This document shows, piece by piece, positions 49,936 through 62,372 of a stretch of 64,000 nucleotides of DNA. Made by a program: the position numbers and the translations under genes. The notes under the pieces were generated by a model. That model was given only the letters and a program-made list of their open reading frames with translations. It was not told the origin of the DNA and ran no database searches. The stretch comes from Populus alba (taxonomy: Eukaryota > Streptophyta > Magnoliopsida > Malpighiales > Salicaceae). The first letter of the stretch is position 1. Each line of letters opens with the position of its first letter. The stretch lies in assembly GCF_005239225.2 (NCBI RefSeq), contig NC_133289.1, positions 11,291,501-11,355,500 on the forward strand, read 5' to 3'.

Positions 49936-51528
49936 ATTGGTACTTAAAAGTGCATTTTATCAAGATTTTATATCATTATTTTGCACTTGAAGTGTCAATA
50001 ACTCCTTAACTAAAACATATTTTATAATAACATATTTAATAATATAAGATACCTTTGATTTATGGTAAATATTCATCTTAAATGTAGGCCTATCACATAA
50101 ATGAAATGATTGATTGATGAGTTTAAATACTGAAATTGAAAGCACAAAGAGAGGGCCAAACTTAGAAAATAGATGCCGGTTCAGTTTAAACTGGAACACT
50201 ATTTGGTAATTGGGTCATATCTGGAGTTGTAGATCTCAGATTTAGGTTTGCTTTATATGGATGGAAATGTAAGACGTAGGCCTACAACTTTCATATGGAG
50301 TCCAAGATTTAAAAAGGCCGTTTTCAAGTCCAAATTATAACAACAACAAAGAAATCCGAATATGTCCTGCAGCCCAGACACTGTTCAGTGTTCAACCCAT
50401 ATCTCGAGTTTTAGAATCCAAATGACCTGAATTTTTTTTTTTCCTGGAAAGATAAGACAATTTTCTAGAACTTTCATGATTATAGGTGGTTCAAATTCAG
50501 ACGTTATCAATGACGTTTTGTTTAGACAAGAAGATAAGGATTGTTATCAAGTCAAGATGTGGCCACCCACTCAACAATTAGTCATCAAATCAATAGTTCC
50601 AAATTTTAGCTTATAAAAGGAAGCATTTACCATGCATTTAGGCATTTTAGTTGTTGAGATCAAGATCATGTTCATTATTTCTTTCTTTATTTTTTTGTAA
50701 TGTTTAAGTTTTATTTCATGTTATATTTTTCTTAATCTCTTGTTTATGCTTTTCATTTCCTTTACCATAATTATGTTCTTATGTTGTTTATTTATGTTTC
50801 TCTTCTTTATTATGTTTAGCTAAGTTTATTATGTCAAAGTGAAAAGGTTTCACTAATGGTGTTAAAATAGGTATAATATAAATTCAATATGGTCTTCAAT
50901 GTTTATATCCAAGAAAGTTTGTTATTAACATGTCTTATCTTTTTATTTTACTAATTCTTAATACCTTGCTTGTTAAATGATTAATCTAGATTTGTGTTAT
51001 ATAACACTTGGTACAGCAAATGCTTGGCACTTTCATAGCCAACTGTATGGTTAACAACACTTGTGCTATGAAAGGAACTTGATTTATTGTTAATATAAGT
51101 TAGTATCATGAATTCCTGACAATATATTAAAGTTTGGTGTTACTTAAATAAGATAATTAATATAATCATGTTAAAAAATTTATATTGAACTATTAAGGAT
51201 AAATCATTCGATTGGAACCTCTTTTGTGTGTGGTTTCCAGTTGATTAATAAAAAGAGTTTATACTATACTTATTTCTAATACTGTTAGTGGATTCTCTAA
51301 CCTTGACATTTGTTTTTTTTTTTTTTTTTTTTATCATTGTTGAATTCTCACATTAATCTTACATCTCAAAGTTCTCTTATTATTATTATTATTATTATTA
51401 TATTATTATTATTATTCATAATTTATTTAGTTAACCTCCTTGTGGTTCGATCCTGGTCTTGCCGAGTTATTTATTACTTCGACACTTCTGCACTTGGGAG
51501 AAGACATCAATCTTTTGGTCGTGTCATA
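49936..51528. mobile_element. LTR-like element (solo LTR?) nested in copia RT
   Basis: Interrupts the reverse transcriptase exactly between GWLL and YQLDVKS codons. The 5-bp word TACTA flanks it at 49931-49935 and 51529-51533. The insert runs from ATTGGTACTTAAAAGTGCAT to GGTCGTGTCATA. If the outer two bases on each side are set aside it begins TG and ends CA, as LTRs do. It has no coding frame, no primer site and no second LTR, so a solo LTR of a Ty3-type (Tat/Athila-like) element is the simplest reading. A non-autonomous element is the alternative. A poly-T tract and an ATT repeat lie at about 51311-51415. Confidence 0.75.
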
Positions 51529-52768
51529 TACTATATCAACTTGATGTCAAATCTACTTTTCTGTATGGAGAACTTAATGAAGAGGTGTACGTAGAACAAC
51601 AAAAAAGGTATGAGAAGAAGCAGAATTCTCAACAAGTATTCAAACTGAAGAAAGCTCTTTATGGATTGAAACAAGCTCCACAAGCTTGGTTTAGTCGTAT
51701 TGAAGCACATTTTATAAATAAAGGGTTTGAGAAGAGTTATAGTGAGCATACTTTGTTCATTAAAACTGACAAAGAAGGTATCATTCTTATTGTCAGTTTA
51801 TAAGTAGATGATTTAATATTTACTGGCAATAATGAATTGATGTTTGCTGAGTTTAAAACATCCATGTTGAGGGAGTTTGACATGACCAATCTAGGAAGAA
51901 TGCATTTTTTTCTTGGCATTAAAGTTCTACAAAGACTAGATGGAATTTACATTTTTCAAAGAAGGTATGCTTCAGAGGTATTGAAGAGATTCAAGATGGA
52001 AAACAGCAACTCAATTCATAATCCTATTGCCCAAAGATGTAAACTTTATAATGATGAGAATGGAGCTTGCATTGATGAAACCTTTTTTAAACAAATAGTG
52101 AGTTGTCTTATGTATTTAATAGCTACAAGGCCAAACTTGATGTTTGCAGTTTGTTTGATTAGCAGATACATGGCTAAATCGACTAAGTTACATTTATTGG
52201 TGGCCAAGAGGATTCTGCGATACTTGAAAGGAACTACTAAACTTGGGATCTTCTACAAGAAGGGAGGGCATGAAGGATTAATTGGATACACTGACAGTGA
52301 CTATGCAAGTGATCTAGAAAACAGGAAAAGAACATATGGGTATGCCTTCATGATGAGATTTGGAGCTGTTGCCTGATCTTCAAGAAAACAGCTGAAGTTA
52401 CGCTCTCAACCACTGGAGTAGAGTTTGTGGCAGCAGCTGTTTGAATGCAAAGAATACTTGAGAAACTAAGTCTGAAGGAAAGTAAGGGTACTACAGTTTT
52501 CTATGACAACAGTTTCACAATTAAGCTGTCAAAAAATCCTGTGTTACATGGTTGCAGCAAGCACATTAATGTGTGATTCCATTTTCTTCGTGATTTTACA
52601 AGAGAAGGAGCAGTTAAATTAGTTTATTGTGGAACATAAGAATAACTGGCAGATGCAATGACAAAGCCTCTCACATTAACTGCATTCCAAATGTTTAGAA
52701 ATCAATTGGGAGTCTTCCAAATTCCTGAATAAACTAGTAACAGTTGGGAACTAGTTTAATGAAGGGAA

Positions 52769-52985
52769 TGAAGACAAAGTTTAGGCTTCTGTTAAGGAAG
52801 TAGTTAGGATTTGCATTCAATTTTAATAAGTCCTAGTCCATAGGATTGTTAGTTTACATTTTGCATGATTTTCTTTGCTTGAATATCTCCTTTGTTAAGA
52901 TTATGTAAGGTTGTTTATAAAGCCAGTCTCTACTTTAATAATACATTAATTCTGATTCTGCAATATAATTACTTTCTCACTAACA
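52769..52985 (+). repeat. 3' LTR of the copia element
   Basis: About 217 bp, starting TGAAGACAAAG and ending CACTAACA. It is preceded by the polypurine tract and followed by the TATAT half of the target duplication. Confidence 0.88.
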
Positions 52986-52990
52986 TATAT

Positions 52991-54578
52991 TGTTGTCATT
53001 TAATCCATTCGCAACTAACATGCAAATGTATGCAGCTTGATAAATTTATAAAGTTACTTTTCTAATGTTACAAAAAATAATGGGTTATATATATATAGTC
53101 TGATAAATAATTTTTTATTTTATTTTTTATTTTAGCAAATCAAAATTATTGAAAAATACTAAAAATTATTAATTTAATATTTTTCAAGACAAATGCATTT
53201 TAAAAATTATTTAGAAACAAAAGCTACTACATTCCCAAACATGTAATTATATAATCTTAAATTTTCAATCTAGTGATGGTATAATTTGGGTCCAAAATCA
53301 ACTTTAAGTGTGTTTTTTGTATTGGGATGCACATGCTTTTTAAGAATAGTTTTTTAAAATATATATATTAAAATAATTTTTTATATTTTATATTTTTAAT
53401 ATTAGCCTATGGAACCATAAAAATATTAATTTTATAATTTTTTAAGTAAAATATATTTTAAAACACGCTAAAAAATAGCCCAATTTTATATAAAAAAAAT
53501 TGATTTTATATACAAAATTGTTGTTCTATATGGTGTTAGATGCATAAAGTTGATAGCAATTGAGTTAATAATGGAGTTGCACTTTTCCTATTCTCCTTTT
53601 CAACATATCCTTACTTCCATGTTGATTACACTAAAAGTTATGCTTTGTCAAATTGCTATCATTTTTCTTTTTTCATTATGAAATATAAGATATCATTCTA
53701 GTGGCTATGAATGCTTTGTTGGAATTTTCTACATGAGAAAAAGACAAACATTACAATAATCTTTTTAATGAAGAATATTAAAAAACATATTTTATTAACT
53801 TGATATGTAAATGAAATATTTAATATTCCAATAATTTTGATATATTTATTTTTTAAAAAAATATTAAGAAGTATAGTAACAGTTGCTTTTCATTTCAAAA
53901 CACTTTAAAATAATATATTGTTTATTTTTTAAAAAATTATTTTTGATATTAATATATCAAAAATGATCTGAAAACATAAAAAATATATTAATTAAAAATA
54001 AAAAATAAAAAAATAAAAAATAAAATAAAATATTTTTTAAATATATTTTTGAACGACAATATCAAATACTTAAATCATTTAAAGAAAAAAAAAACACTCA
54101 AATCATATCAAAATTTCATTATAGTTGCCTTTGATTAAAAAAAATGTAAAACTACATTCAATATTGTGTTCTTTTTCTCTAATTTAAGGAATACTCATTG
54201 CATTTCACTAGGACAAAAACAAGAAAAAAGGTAAAGAGAATTTAAAAAAATAGAAGAAAAAGAAAAGACGACTGAATGGAGTCTTACGTGGCACGGAAGA
54301 AGATTGCACCATTCCAACCATAATGCGCCACGCATGAGAAAGCCCAAGGACAGATCGGTCAATCCATAACCATACGTACCTTCTGGAATCCCCACCTCCA
54401 GTTGGTAGCGTCTCCGTCCAAAACACCAAACAAAACCGCACGCACCCCCCCTCTCCTTCTTCATCAACAAATACTTGCTACACCGCCGGTGTCATCACTC
54501 TCTCCGCCGCCTGCATAATCGAAAGCGCTTTCGGTTGCGAGTGAGTGTGTATTGTATCGATTTGGATGCAAATAAGAG
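52991..54578. other. AT-rich DNA and upstream region of the CCCH gene
   Basis: Contains MITE-like copies at about 53310-53470 and 53870-54065. From about 54270 to 54578 the GC content rises and should include the promoter and leader of the zinc-finger gene. Open frames on the minus strand here (54195-54470, 54464-54667) look like antisense shadows of that region. Confidence 0.5.
53870..54065. mobile_element. AT-rich MITE, family member
   Basis: Starts agtatagtaacagttgcttt and ends near gaacgacaatatcaaatact. It carries the shared core tttttaaaaaattatttttg then atattaatatatcaaaaatg. A repeated AAAATAA stretch fills its right half. Confidence 0.45.
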
Positions 54579-57500
54579 ATGCCGCCGAAGCAGCAATCAA
54601 AAGTAGATTTAGCAAAGAAGCAGAAGATCGTAGAAGACAAGACCTTCGGGCTCAAAAACAAAAACAAGAGTAAAAATGTTCAAAAATATGTACAATCCCT
54701 CAAGCAAAACGTACAACCCCAACCTGACCCCTCTAAACTCGCCGCCAAGGTAATTTACAATTCCAATCCCCCAAAATATCGTTTCTTTGCTTTGATTAAC
54801 CGATGCTGTGAAAAATCCTTTAATTTTGAGAGTTCTGAGTCTTCTGACATTTTATGTGTTTTTGAATTTCAATTAAAAAAAAAAAAAAAAACAGAAAAAG
54901 AAAGAGGAAGAGAAGGCAAAAGAGAAGGAGCTAAATGAATTGTTTAAAGTTGCTGTTAGCCAGCCCAAAGTTCCTGTTGGTAATTAACCATTTTCTTCTT
55001 CTTTTTTATTTTTTTATTTGAATTTTAGCTTTTGTTTTATTGAAACTTTTGGTCCTTGGGAGTTATACTGATAGCTCAACTGATCAGGTGTTGATCCAAA
55101 GTCGATATTGTGCGAGTTCTTCAAAGTGGGGCAGTGCGCGAAAGGCTTCAAATGCAAGTTCTCGCACGATTTGAATGTTCAGCGAAAAGGAGAAAAGATT
55201 GATATTTATAGTGACAAGCGCGACCAAGGTTGTTCAGTTAGAAGATTGTTTTATTTTGGTTATTTTTCTATGCTTTTGTTGGTTTTTGCCAGTGTTTATG
55301 TCAGGTTTGGTTCTTACATATAATTTATGTTTTGATTTTAAGAAACAATGGAGGATTGGGACCAAGAGACATTGGAGAAGGTCGTGGAGTCAAAGGGAAA
55401 AGAGTATCAGCAGAATAAACCTACTGATATTGTAAGTTTGCTTTCTTAATAAGTGGATTTTTTTTAACGAGTATTCAGAAGTTCAGCTTCAATTTACCGT
55501 GTGTAATTTTATTATCGAGTCACGAACTTCATATTTGTTGGTTGAAGTTTTCCTTTCCTTTTGTTTGGGCCTTGCTTAATTTGAACCATGTCTTCCACCT
55601 ATAATACTGAGAAATGTGATTTTAATCTGATATACTATTGGTAGACATGAATTGAGAGATCAACTTAGAAATTGGATCTGCAGGGGAGGGACCAAGTGGG
55701 TTAAACAGCTACCTCTCTGTTTTAGATCCATCTCTGTAACTTATGGACTCTTTCTTTATGGTTTAGAGGATTCTGACACATGGAAGAGTAAAAAAGTACA
55801 CTTTTAGTAATGTTCCCCTATAGGAAGTAAGAAATAAACAGTAACTGTAAATGTCCAAAAGTTTTATTGCTGAAGTATCATTACCAGAATGAAGGTGGTG
55901 TTGAGAATTGTTTCCTTGCTAGTTCAATACAAAGGATCAGGGAATTTTAAATGTCTGTACTATATTTGTTGCAGTACTTTGGAAAGATGATCTTGAGTTT
56001 GTTTATGAAGGTTAGTAAAAGTGCCTCAGCCCATGTGTGATTTATTGTATTTGATCAAGGGTGGAGGGTAGAAATTGGAACATGGGTCTCTAGAAAAGGT
56101 AGTGGTCAGGAAATTATATCTTAATTTTGATATAATAGTATAATATGCACATTAGGTGTGGTCACACACACAGACACAAAAATGCCCAGGTGATTCAATG
56201 AAGCATATGCCCCCAAGTAATTTTGTTGGCATAAAAAAAAAGACTTGAAATATAATTTAACTCCAAATTATGTCCTTAATTTGGGCCAATTGAATGAGAT
56301 GATTTATCTCTAGCTGAGCAATTAGTCCAGTGTTTGTCTATGGGATTTACAATGAGTGTGGATATATATATGCAGGTTTGCAAATATTTTCTTGAAGCAG
56401 TGGAGAAGAAACAATATGGTTGGTTCTGGGTCTGCCCAAATGGTGGTAAAGATTGCCATTATCGGCATTCTCTTCCTCAAGGGTATGTTTTGAAATCTCA
56501 GATGAAGGCTCTATTAGATGAAGAGGCAGAAAAGATCTCCATCGAAGAGGAGATTGAAAATCAGGTGATGACAAATTTGCTAAGTTAGCCATGCTAGACA
56601 TTTGGTGCAGTGTAATTTTTCTCATTTGCATTACTCTTATATTCTTATTATCCTTTAGTTTTTAACTAAACACCCATTTTTGGTTTTAGCGTGCTAAAAC
56701 AACAAGTTCAACCCCTATGACTCCTGAGCTGTTCCTGCAATGGAAGAAGAAAAGGATGGAAGAAAGAGATGCTGGTTTGGCTGCTCAGAGGGCAGAGAGG
56801 GCTAAGAATGATCGTATGAGGTATCTTCCCTCACACATATGCAGGCACATTTGCATATGGATATATACGTCATAGCTTACTGGATATTATTTGCTAAATC
56901 TGCTATACTTTCCAATCCATTTCAGTGGTCGGGAGCTATTTCTATCAGATGCCAGCGTGTTTGTGGATGATGCTGAGGCATATGAGAAATATCAAAGAGA
57001 GGAAGAACCTGATGGTACTGAACAGAAGGTAAACTCTTTTGCCTTTTTTCCTGTGATTTCATACCAGGGTCAAATAAAGAATGATCAATGACGCTTCAGC
57101 ATGCCCAATAAAATGAGGTTCATACACAAAACTAGACAGGGTTGATGATGTACAAAATTAGATTATATGATCTATATGGAGATTATTGACATCATACAGC
57201 AAAAGTGATAGTTTCTTCATTGTTGAGTTTTTTTTTATCAAGTTCTGCATGAAATTTTAAAACTTACTAGTCCTTTGACCTTCTCTGTGTAAGGCATGAT
57301 GATTCTTTCACTTTGTTCAGGATCAAAAGGTAGCCTAGGTTATGGATGGCATGATGTTCTGTTTTCTTAGTTCTTTGTGCTTGACTAATATGAAACCTGT
57401 GCTTTGTATTGATAAATACAGATACAAATGTTGGTTCTATTGTCATTTCCTTTGTCTTCCATTAATTCAAATTAATTGAACTCCTGTGAATCTTTTCAAT

Positions 57501-57773
57501 CTCTTGCATCTTAAATGTCTGGAATCCATAAACTGAAATTGATGTTTGCCTATTTAAAGTTATCTACCCTAACATGAAATGTAGTTTGCTTCTGGAATTC
57601 AGGTAAATGATAAATCCACTGCTGATGGACCGAGTACCTCAGCAGCAGCTGCTGGTGATGCTGAAGATCTTACTGATGACGACGATGAACTTGACATGGA
57701 CGAGTTAAATGAGTTGGAGGCAAGTTTATCAAAAACTTCAATCCAAATTCCAGGGCGCAGTGGCAGTCATTAG
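54579..57773 (+). CDS. CCCH zinc-finger protein, ZC3H15/DFRP1 family
   Basis: Homologue of ZC3H15 (DFRP1), which binds and stabilises the translation-linked GTPase DRG1 on ribosomes; plant members are cytosolic C3H proteins. Eight exons assemble: 54579-54749, 54895-54979, 55088-55228, 55343-55431, 56376-56564, 56690-56820, 56926-57028 and 57603-57773. They give 359 residues. The start [20 protein letters not shown] is a lysine-rich helix typical of the family. Finger 1 is [19 protein letters not shown] (C-x7-C-x5-C-x3-H). Finger 2 starts VCKYF and ends CHYRH with wide spacing (C-x17-C-x6-C-x3-H). A coiled, acidic and basic stretch with [14 protein letters not shown] follows (the DFRP region), then an acidic tail [18 protein letters not shown]. 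The ATG at 54579 is in a good context (gagATGCCG). Confidence 0.93.
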
Positions 57774-60700
57774 TTTTGAGAGGCAGAGTCTATGGTCTAC
57801 ATGCCTTTTAAAATGTTGACTCAATGATCCTGCTGCGAAGGGATTTGCATTGCTGTTGCATCGCTTGCAACCATCTCACTAGTTGCCAATGATATTTTCT
57901 GAGATTAATTGTAAGTTATGATCTCCCCTAATCTGGGCTGGTACTTTTTAACATGATGTCCTTTATTGTCGATGTTAAATCTTGCTTTTAGATTCGTCCG
58001 CAAGTTTGTGCTTTTTGGCCATTTCATTTGCAGCTACGTTTTGATGCTATATTTAAAGTGTGGTTGTTATCTTTTAAATGCTTTTCATTTAAAAAAACAT
58101 GTTAATAATATTTTTTTTTATTTTTTAAAAATTATTTTTGAAATCAGTATATAAAAATAAATTTAAAAATATATTAATTTAAAAAAAAAATTCAAATTTT
58201 TTCAAAAATACTTTGATAATGAAGTTTGGAAAAGTCGTTTCATTGTTGTAACCTTATGATAATTAGCCAGATCTACCACGGCTTTTTGTTGCTTAATTTA
58301 CGTGACGGAGTACTGTAGTTTTTGCCATCATGATGAAGGGCACTCTACTAGCAAGTGCCATCAAACTTGACCCTGCTGGTCATTCGTCAAATCTTTTGAC
58401 CTGAATTCATACCTAGACCATCATGAGGGGCTATAACCTGCTAAGATCTGGTTTCCTTGTAGGGAAGATAGATAAAAAAAAGCATGGCTTGAATAAAAAT
58501 TTCTTAAGATATTTTTGTTTGCATGCATCAAGATGATGACATATTGATGTTTAATATTAAATTTAAAATATAATGCATATTGGATGTTATATATTTCAAA
58601 TATTAAAAAAATAATATATTAGATTATTAATTAATTAAACTTGCAACAGAGTTAAATATATTTTTATGATGTCAAATTTCTAATTATCTTAATGTTTGAG
58701 GAAAAAATAAAAAAATAAAAAAATATTTCATTAAAAGAAGCAAAAACAAGATTTAAGTGAATTTAAATTAACATGTTTAATAACTTTTCATCTCTAAAAT
58801 TATTCTTTGTTTAATCATAGGACAATAAGGGGTGAGACTTTCTATCAAATAACAATATTTTTTTAAAGAGAAAAAATAGAATAAATACATTCGGACTAAA
58901 AAAAAAAAAACAAAGAACTTCAATGGTATTCATATAAAAAAAACAGGTGTCATTTCAAGCTAAATAAAAAAGACTATGATTTCATATAAAAAAGAACTTC
59001 AATGGTATTCAATAATAATAATAAAAAAATTTAGTCAATTTATTTGAATTGTTCAAAGTGTAAAATGCATGGTAAAAAAAAAGAAAAAAAAAGATAAAGA
59101 GCTTGTTGGTCTGTGTGTTTAGCCCATTAATTAAGGCTTGGGCCGCATGCCGGGCCTATTAATATGTTTCTTATATTAAAGTGCATGTGACATATTACAC
59201 ACTTGTTATTATTTTAAAGTGTTTCAAACAACACATTGCCTATTGTTCTAATTTCTAACATTTGGAGGGTCGATGAAAAATTAAACCATGAGCATTTTAT
59301 GCTAAAAAAAATGATTTTCAACCAATTTTAACCTAAAACACTTTAGAAATCCTAATAAACCTATTTATATTCTTGAATAACTCTAAAATCAGTCCAAAAT
59401 CAACCTATAATAAAAAAAAAATTCGGGATCAAATTTATCATCTCAAGTGATGAGAATGCCAAAAAAATATCTCAATACAAATCTCATTATTAAATGAAAC
59501 TTTTAAACATCTTAGTGACATCAATAATGAACTTTTTATGGTTAGAATCAATATCAATGATGACTTTCCTTCTCTACCATAAAAATCTAGTGACTTCTTC
59601 TCTCTTCTATCAAACTAGGAACTAAAAAATAAAGAAGATAAAGTTTCAGATTGAAATAAAAAATTTAAAAACAAAAGGGACCAAAATTGATCGTATGGAA
59701 AGTATGAGGACCAAAGAAAACCTTGTGTGCCAATTTTGAAACTACTACCTATTTTTCCTATTTTTTATTTTACTTTAGTCTCATGTCTTTTAATTTTTCT
59801 ATTTATTAATAAATTATAAGTAATAGGCTGCAAAAAGACTCAATCAAAGAAAAAAAATCGATAACTAAAACAAAAAAAAAGGACTTTTGAAGTCCATAGT
59901 GAATCAAGGTATCTTGATGCTTTTTCGTGTTTTCTTAATGCAAACCAAAAAAAAAAAAAACTTTCATTAATTCTAAGAGTCTTGACACTCCAGACAAAAA
60001 AAAAAAAAGATTTAACTTCATTTTAAGATCTAGGTTTTTTTACATTTAGTAACGTGATCCATATTCTTATTCATAAAGTAGTTACAAACTCCAAGAGCTT
60101 TTAAAAAGAATACCACAACTATTTTAACAATAAAAATTTCAAAGAATTAATGTTGTATTATCGATCAAAATAGAGTAATGTAGTAATGTTTAATAAATTA
60201 CCTAAATTTTGTGAGGTAAATAGCAAAGGCATATAATGTAATCAATATTCTTTCTTTGTCCTATCTTTTGTTTTTGTGCAAGCCACAAAAACATAATTAG
60301 AAAATTGAGTATTACAAACCCAACCACAAAGCCTACTTATGACCACACTACTAGTGTTTAAACTATTTGGACCAGTGAATGCTATATTTACAGAGACATC
60401 AGTTCCATTAATTAATCTTATAGTTGGTTTCTCTATTAAGATATATAGGAAGGTTGAGGTATGATTTCTAATAAGAAAAAAAAGATAAATATCCAATTGT
60501 TTACCATTCTTATAGGTATAATTATTTTAAATAATTTCAGTGAATAATTTATTTTGTTAGTATTAATTCTTTTTTAAGTACTAACTTAAAATTATCAATG
60601 TAAATATTATTGAGAAATGGGTTGTGAGAATAATATATTTGACACTGTAATGAAAAGGCAACTCATTATAGGAACTCGATAATAATAATTTTTTTTTTTT

Positions 60701-60780
60701 TAATAATTTGAATAACACTCACATATAAATGTATTGATAGGTTATATGAACTTCTAATACCGAGACTTTGATATTGGCAC
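57774..60780. other. Downstream flank of the CCCH gene and repeat-rich DNA
   Basis: The first few hundred bases likely include the 3' UTR. A MITE-like copy lies at about 58070-58225. Sequence from about 59230 to 59760 has the look of non-coding retrotransposon DNA (ggaccaaaattgatcg and similar phrases), with a GGGCCGCATGCCGGGCC island at about 59140. No gene is visible. Confidence 0.45.
58070..58225. mobile_element. AT-rich MITE fragment
   Basis: Carries the family core (attttttaaaaattattttt then gaaatcagtatataaaaata) but its ends are eroded. Confidence 0.4.
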
Positions 60781-60789
60781 CTTCACCAA

Positions 60790-61168
60790 TATATTAGAAG
60801 CGAGATGATTTATAGATAGCATATTTCCTGAAGTACTGCTTTGTTATCATTGAGACACATTATTGTAATCGGGTAATGTGGCAGTTTGGTTGATACAAGT
60901 GACGAGTTGAATAGTATCAATCATAAAATTAAAATGAAAAGCAATTTTATTGGTGACTCATTCAACTTATCTAGATCTTTTGCATGCTAGGAGAGATCAT
61001 AAATTAGTAGAGCGATATATGACAATTGATCTAGAGAGCTTTATGAAATGGTATTTTAGTATAACACGTCATTTCATTACATCTAAATGGATACGTTTTC
61101 CGAGACATCCATATAATCAAATGCATTATCATCCTTGTTGGTATGCATTAGTTTTTTTCTTTTTATAA
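60790..61168 (+). pseudogene. Plant mobile domain (PMD)-like fragment
   Basis: One frame reads CNRVMWQFG before a TGA at about 60890. After a frame change it gives HARRDHKLVERYMTIDLESF and MKWYFSITRHFI. A VMRQFG motif followed downstream by a tryptophan-tyrosine segment is typical of the plant mobile domain found in MULE/Ty3-associated genes and PP7-long-form-like proteins. The fragment is short and interrupted, so it is a relic. Family assignment is by motif resemblance only. Confidence 0.45.
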
Positions 61169-61625
61169 CACTTATTAGATATCTTGTTTATATATTATAG
61201 ATTATGAGTGCTATTTTTGTGTATATATATGTTAGATGTAATATTTAATACAAGATGTTTAAAGATTAGTAGTTACACTCTGTAAAGGATTCAATAAGAT
61301 GGGACATGTTGTGGCTAACATTGTTAATGTTTATATCTGTAGTCAATCACTTGGCTACATGTGGCATTAATTTTGTTCATGTAAAAATATTTAATTTTAA
61401 TAAAATATTTATATATCTATAATATTAATCAAATATTTAATTAATAAATTTAATACTTGATTAATGAATCTAGAGTAGAGATAAAATTATTAGAATAAAA
61501 ATGCTTTGCAAAATAAATTATAAAGCTGTTATAAATATAAGATTCATAATGTATCAAAGCATTGTTCCTATATATTCCTGGTCAATGCTCTATTATGACT
61601 TGACATTAATTAAAGCTGTTAAGAT

Positions 61626-61627
<2 letters not shown>

Positions 61628-61669
<42 letters not shown>
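61628..61669. repeat. (TA)n microsatellite
   Basis: About 20 uninterrupted TA units. Confidence 0.96.
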
Positions 61670-61671
<2 letters not shown>

Positions 61672-62142
61672 AAATAATTATTTTCATAAGCTGAGGTATA
61701 ACAGAACTTAAAACTAATATGTAGATGTTTGTCGTATGACATACACAATGAATTAACTCGCATGAGAATTCTATATGGAGAGATCACTTGTATCTATGAA
61801 AAGACTCACATATTGGTTTTGTAAGTAATCTTTAGACTTAATAACATTAGGTTATCTTATATAAGGAATGTCATGTTTTAATTCTGATTACACTTTGTCC
61901 TAATTAAAAGTAACAAATAGGCAGATATTGAATATTATATGAACTATGTAAGATATTTAAGTAATCAAGCGGTTATTCATCACCCTAGATGAATTAAGAA
62001 AAATATTTCATTTGTTCTTAAATAGTATTAATTGTAAATCCTTGTATACAATGAGATGAAATTTGAAAAAAAATTTAAATCTTATTCAAATAATCATTGA
62101 CTATGATGTTGAGAACAAAAATAATTTGATAAAGTAAACACA

Positions 62143-62370
62143 CTTCATGCTATAATGTCTAAATCATACTATTGTTGATAAATAGATAACAATTACACTG
62201 AGAAATTGGTTACTGAAATGTTAAGTCAAATCACTTATGACTATCTTAATATTTGGAGGATCATGAAAGGTTGTTTAAAAATTGTACTTCATCCTAAAAT
62301 ATAAATCAATTAACCGTTGAATTAATAATTAATTAATTAATTAATTATATTTTATTTAGAATTATAATTT
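62143..62370 (+). repeat. Direct repeat, left copy
   Basis: Begins cttcatgctataatg and contains ttacactgagaaattggtta and caaatcacttatgact. It matches 62851-63082 in the same orientation with moderate divergence. Confidence 0.8.
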
Positions 62371-62372
62371 TT

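Larger units (their letters stand above)
47424..52732 (+). pseudogene. Copia gag-pol polyprotein, many stops and deletions
   Basis: The frame starts at 47424 with MDLEGNFVQPVIPYFDGHYD and meets a TAG at 47487-47489 where the family has Trp. The gag zinc knuckle near 48149-48210 has lost its second Cys (KCFKFIKLGHFQYEC). The protease active site reads Asp-Phe-Gly then TGA (48306-48317) instead of Asp-Ser-Gly. Integrase keeps its N-terminal part and a GKQHKDS motif but appears to lack the catalytic core. Reverse transcriptase is split by an insertion at 49936-51528, and the YVDD motif has TAA in place of Tyr (51801-51803). RNase H shows TDSDYASDLENRK followed by a TGA (52374-52376). The frame ends at a TAA at 52730-52732. 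It cannot produce an active enzyme. Confidence 0.92.
47142..52985 (+). mobile_element. Ty1/copia LTR retrotransposon, degenerate
   Basis: A whole but inactive element. The LTRs at 47142-47351 and 52769-52985 are similar direct repeats that begin TGAAGA and end AACA. The 5' LTR is followed by TGGTATCAGAGCC (47355-47367), the usual primer site for initiator Met-tRNA. A purine-rich tract (AATGAAGGGAA) precedes the 3' LTR. Flanking words GATAT (47137-47141) and TATAT (52986-52990) look like a 5-bp target duplication with one change. Domain order, gag-protease-integrase-reverse transcriptase-RNase H, is that of copia. A separate LTR-like element is inserted inside it. Several small differences between the LTRs indicate an insertion that is not recent. 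Confidence 0.93.

Noticed and set aside
54195..54667. Minus-strand frames upstream of the CCCH gene
   Set aside because: They overlap the leader and first exon of the sense gene and encode no recognisable domain.
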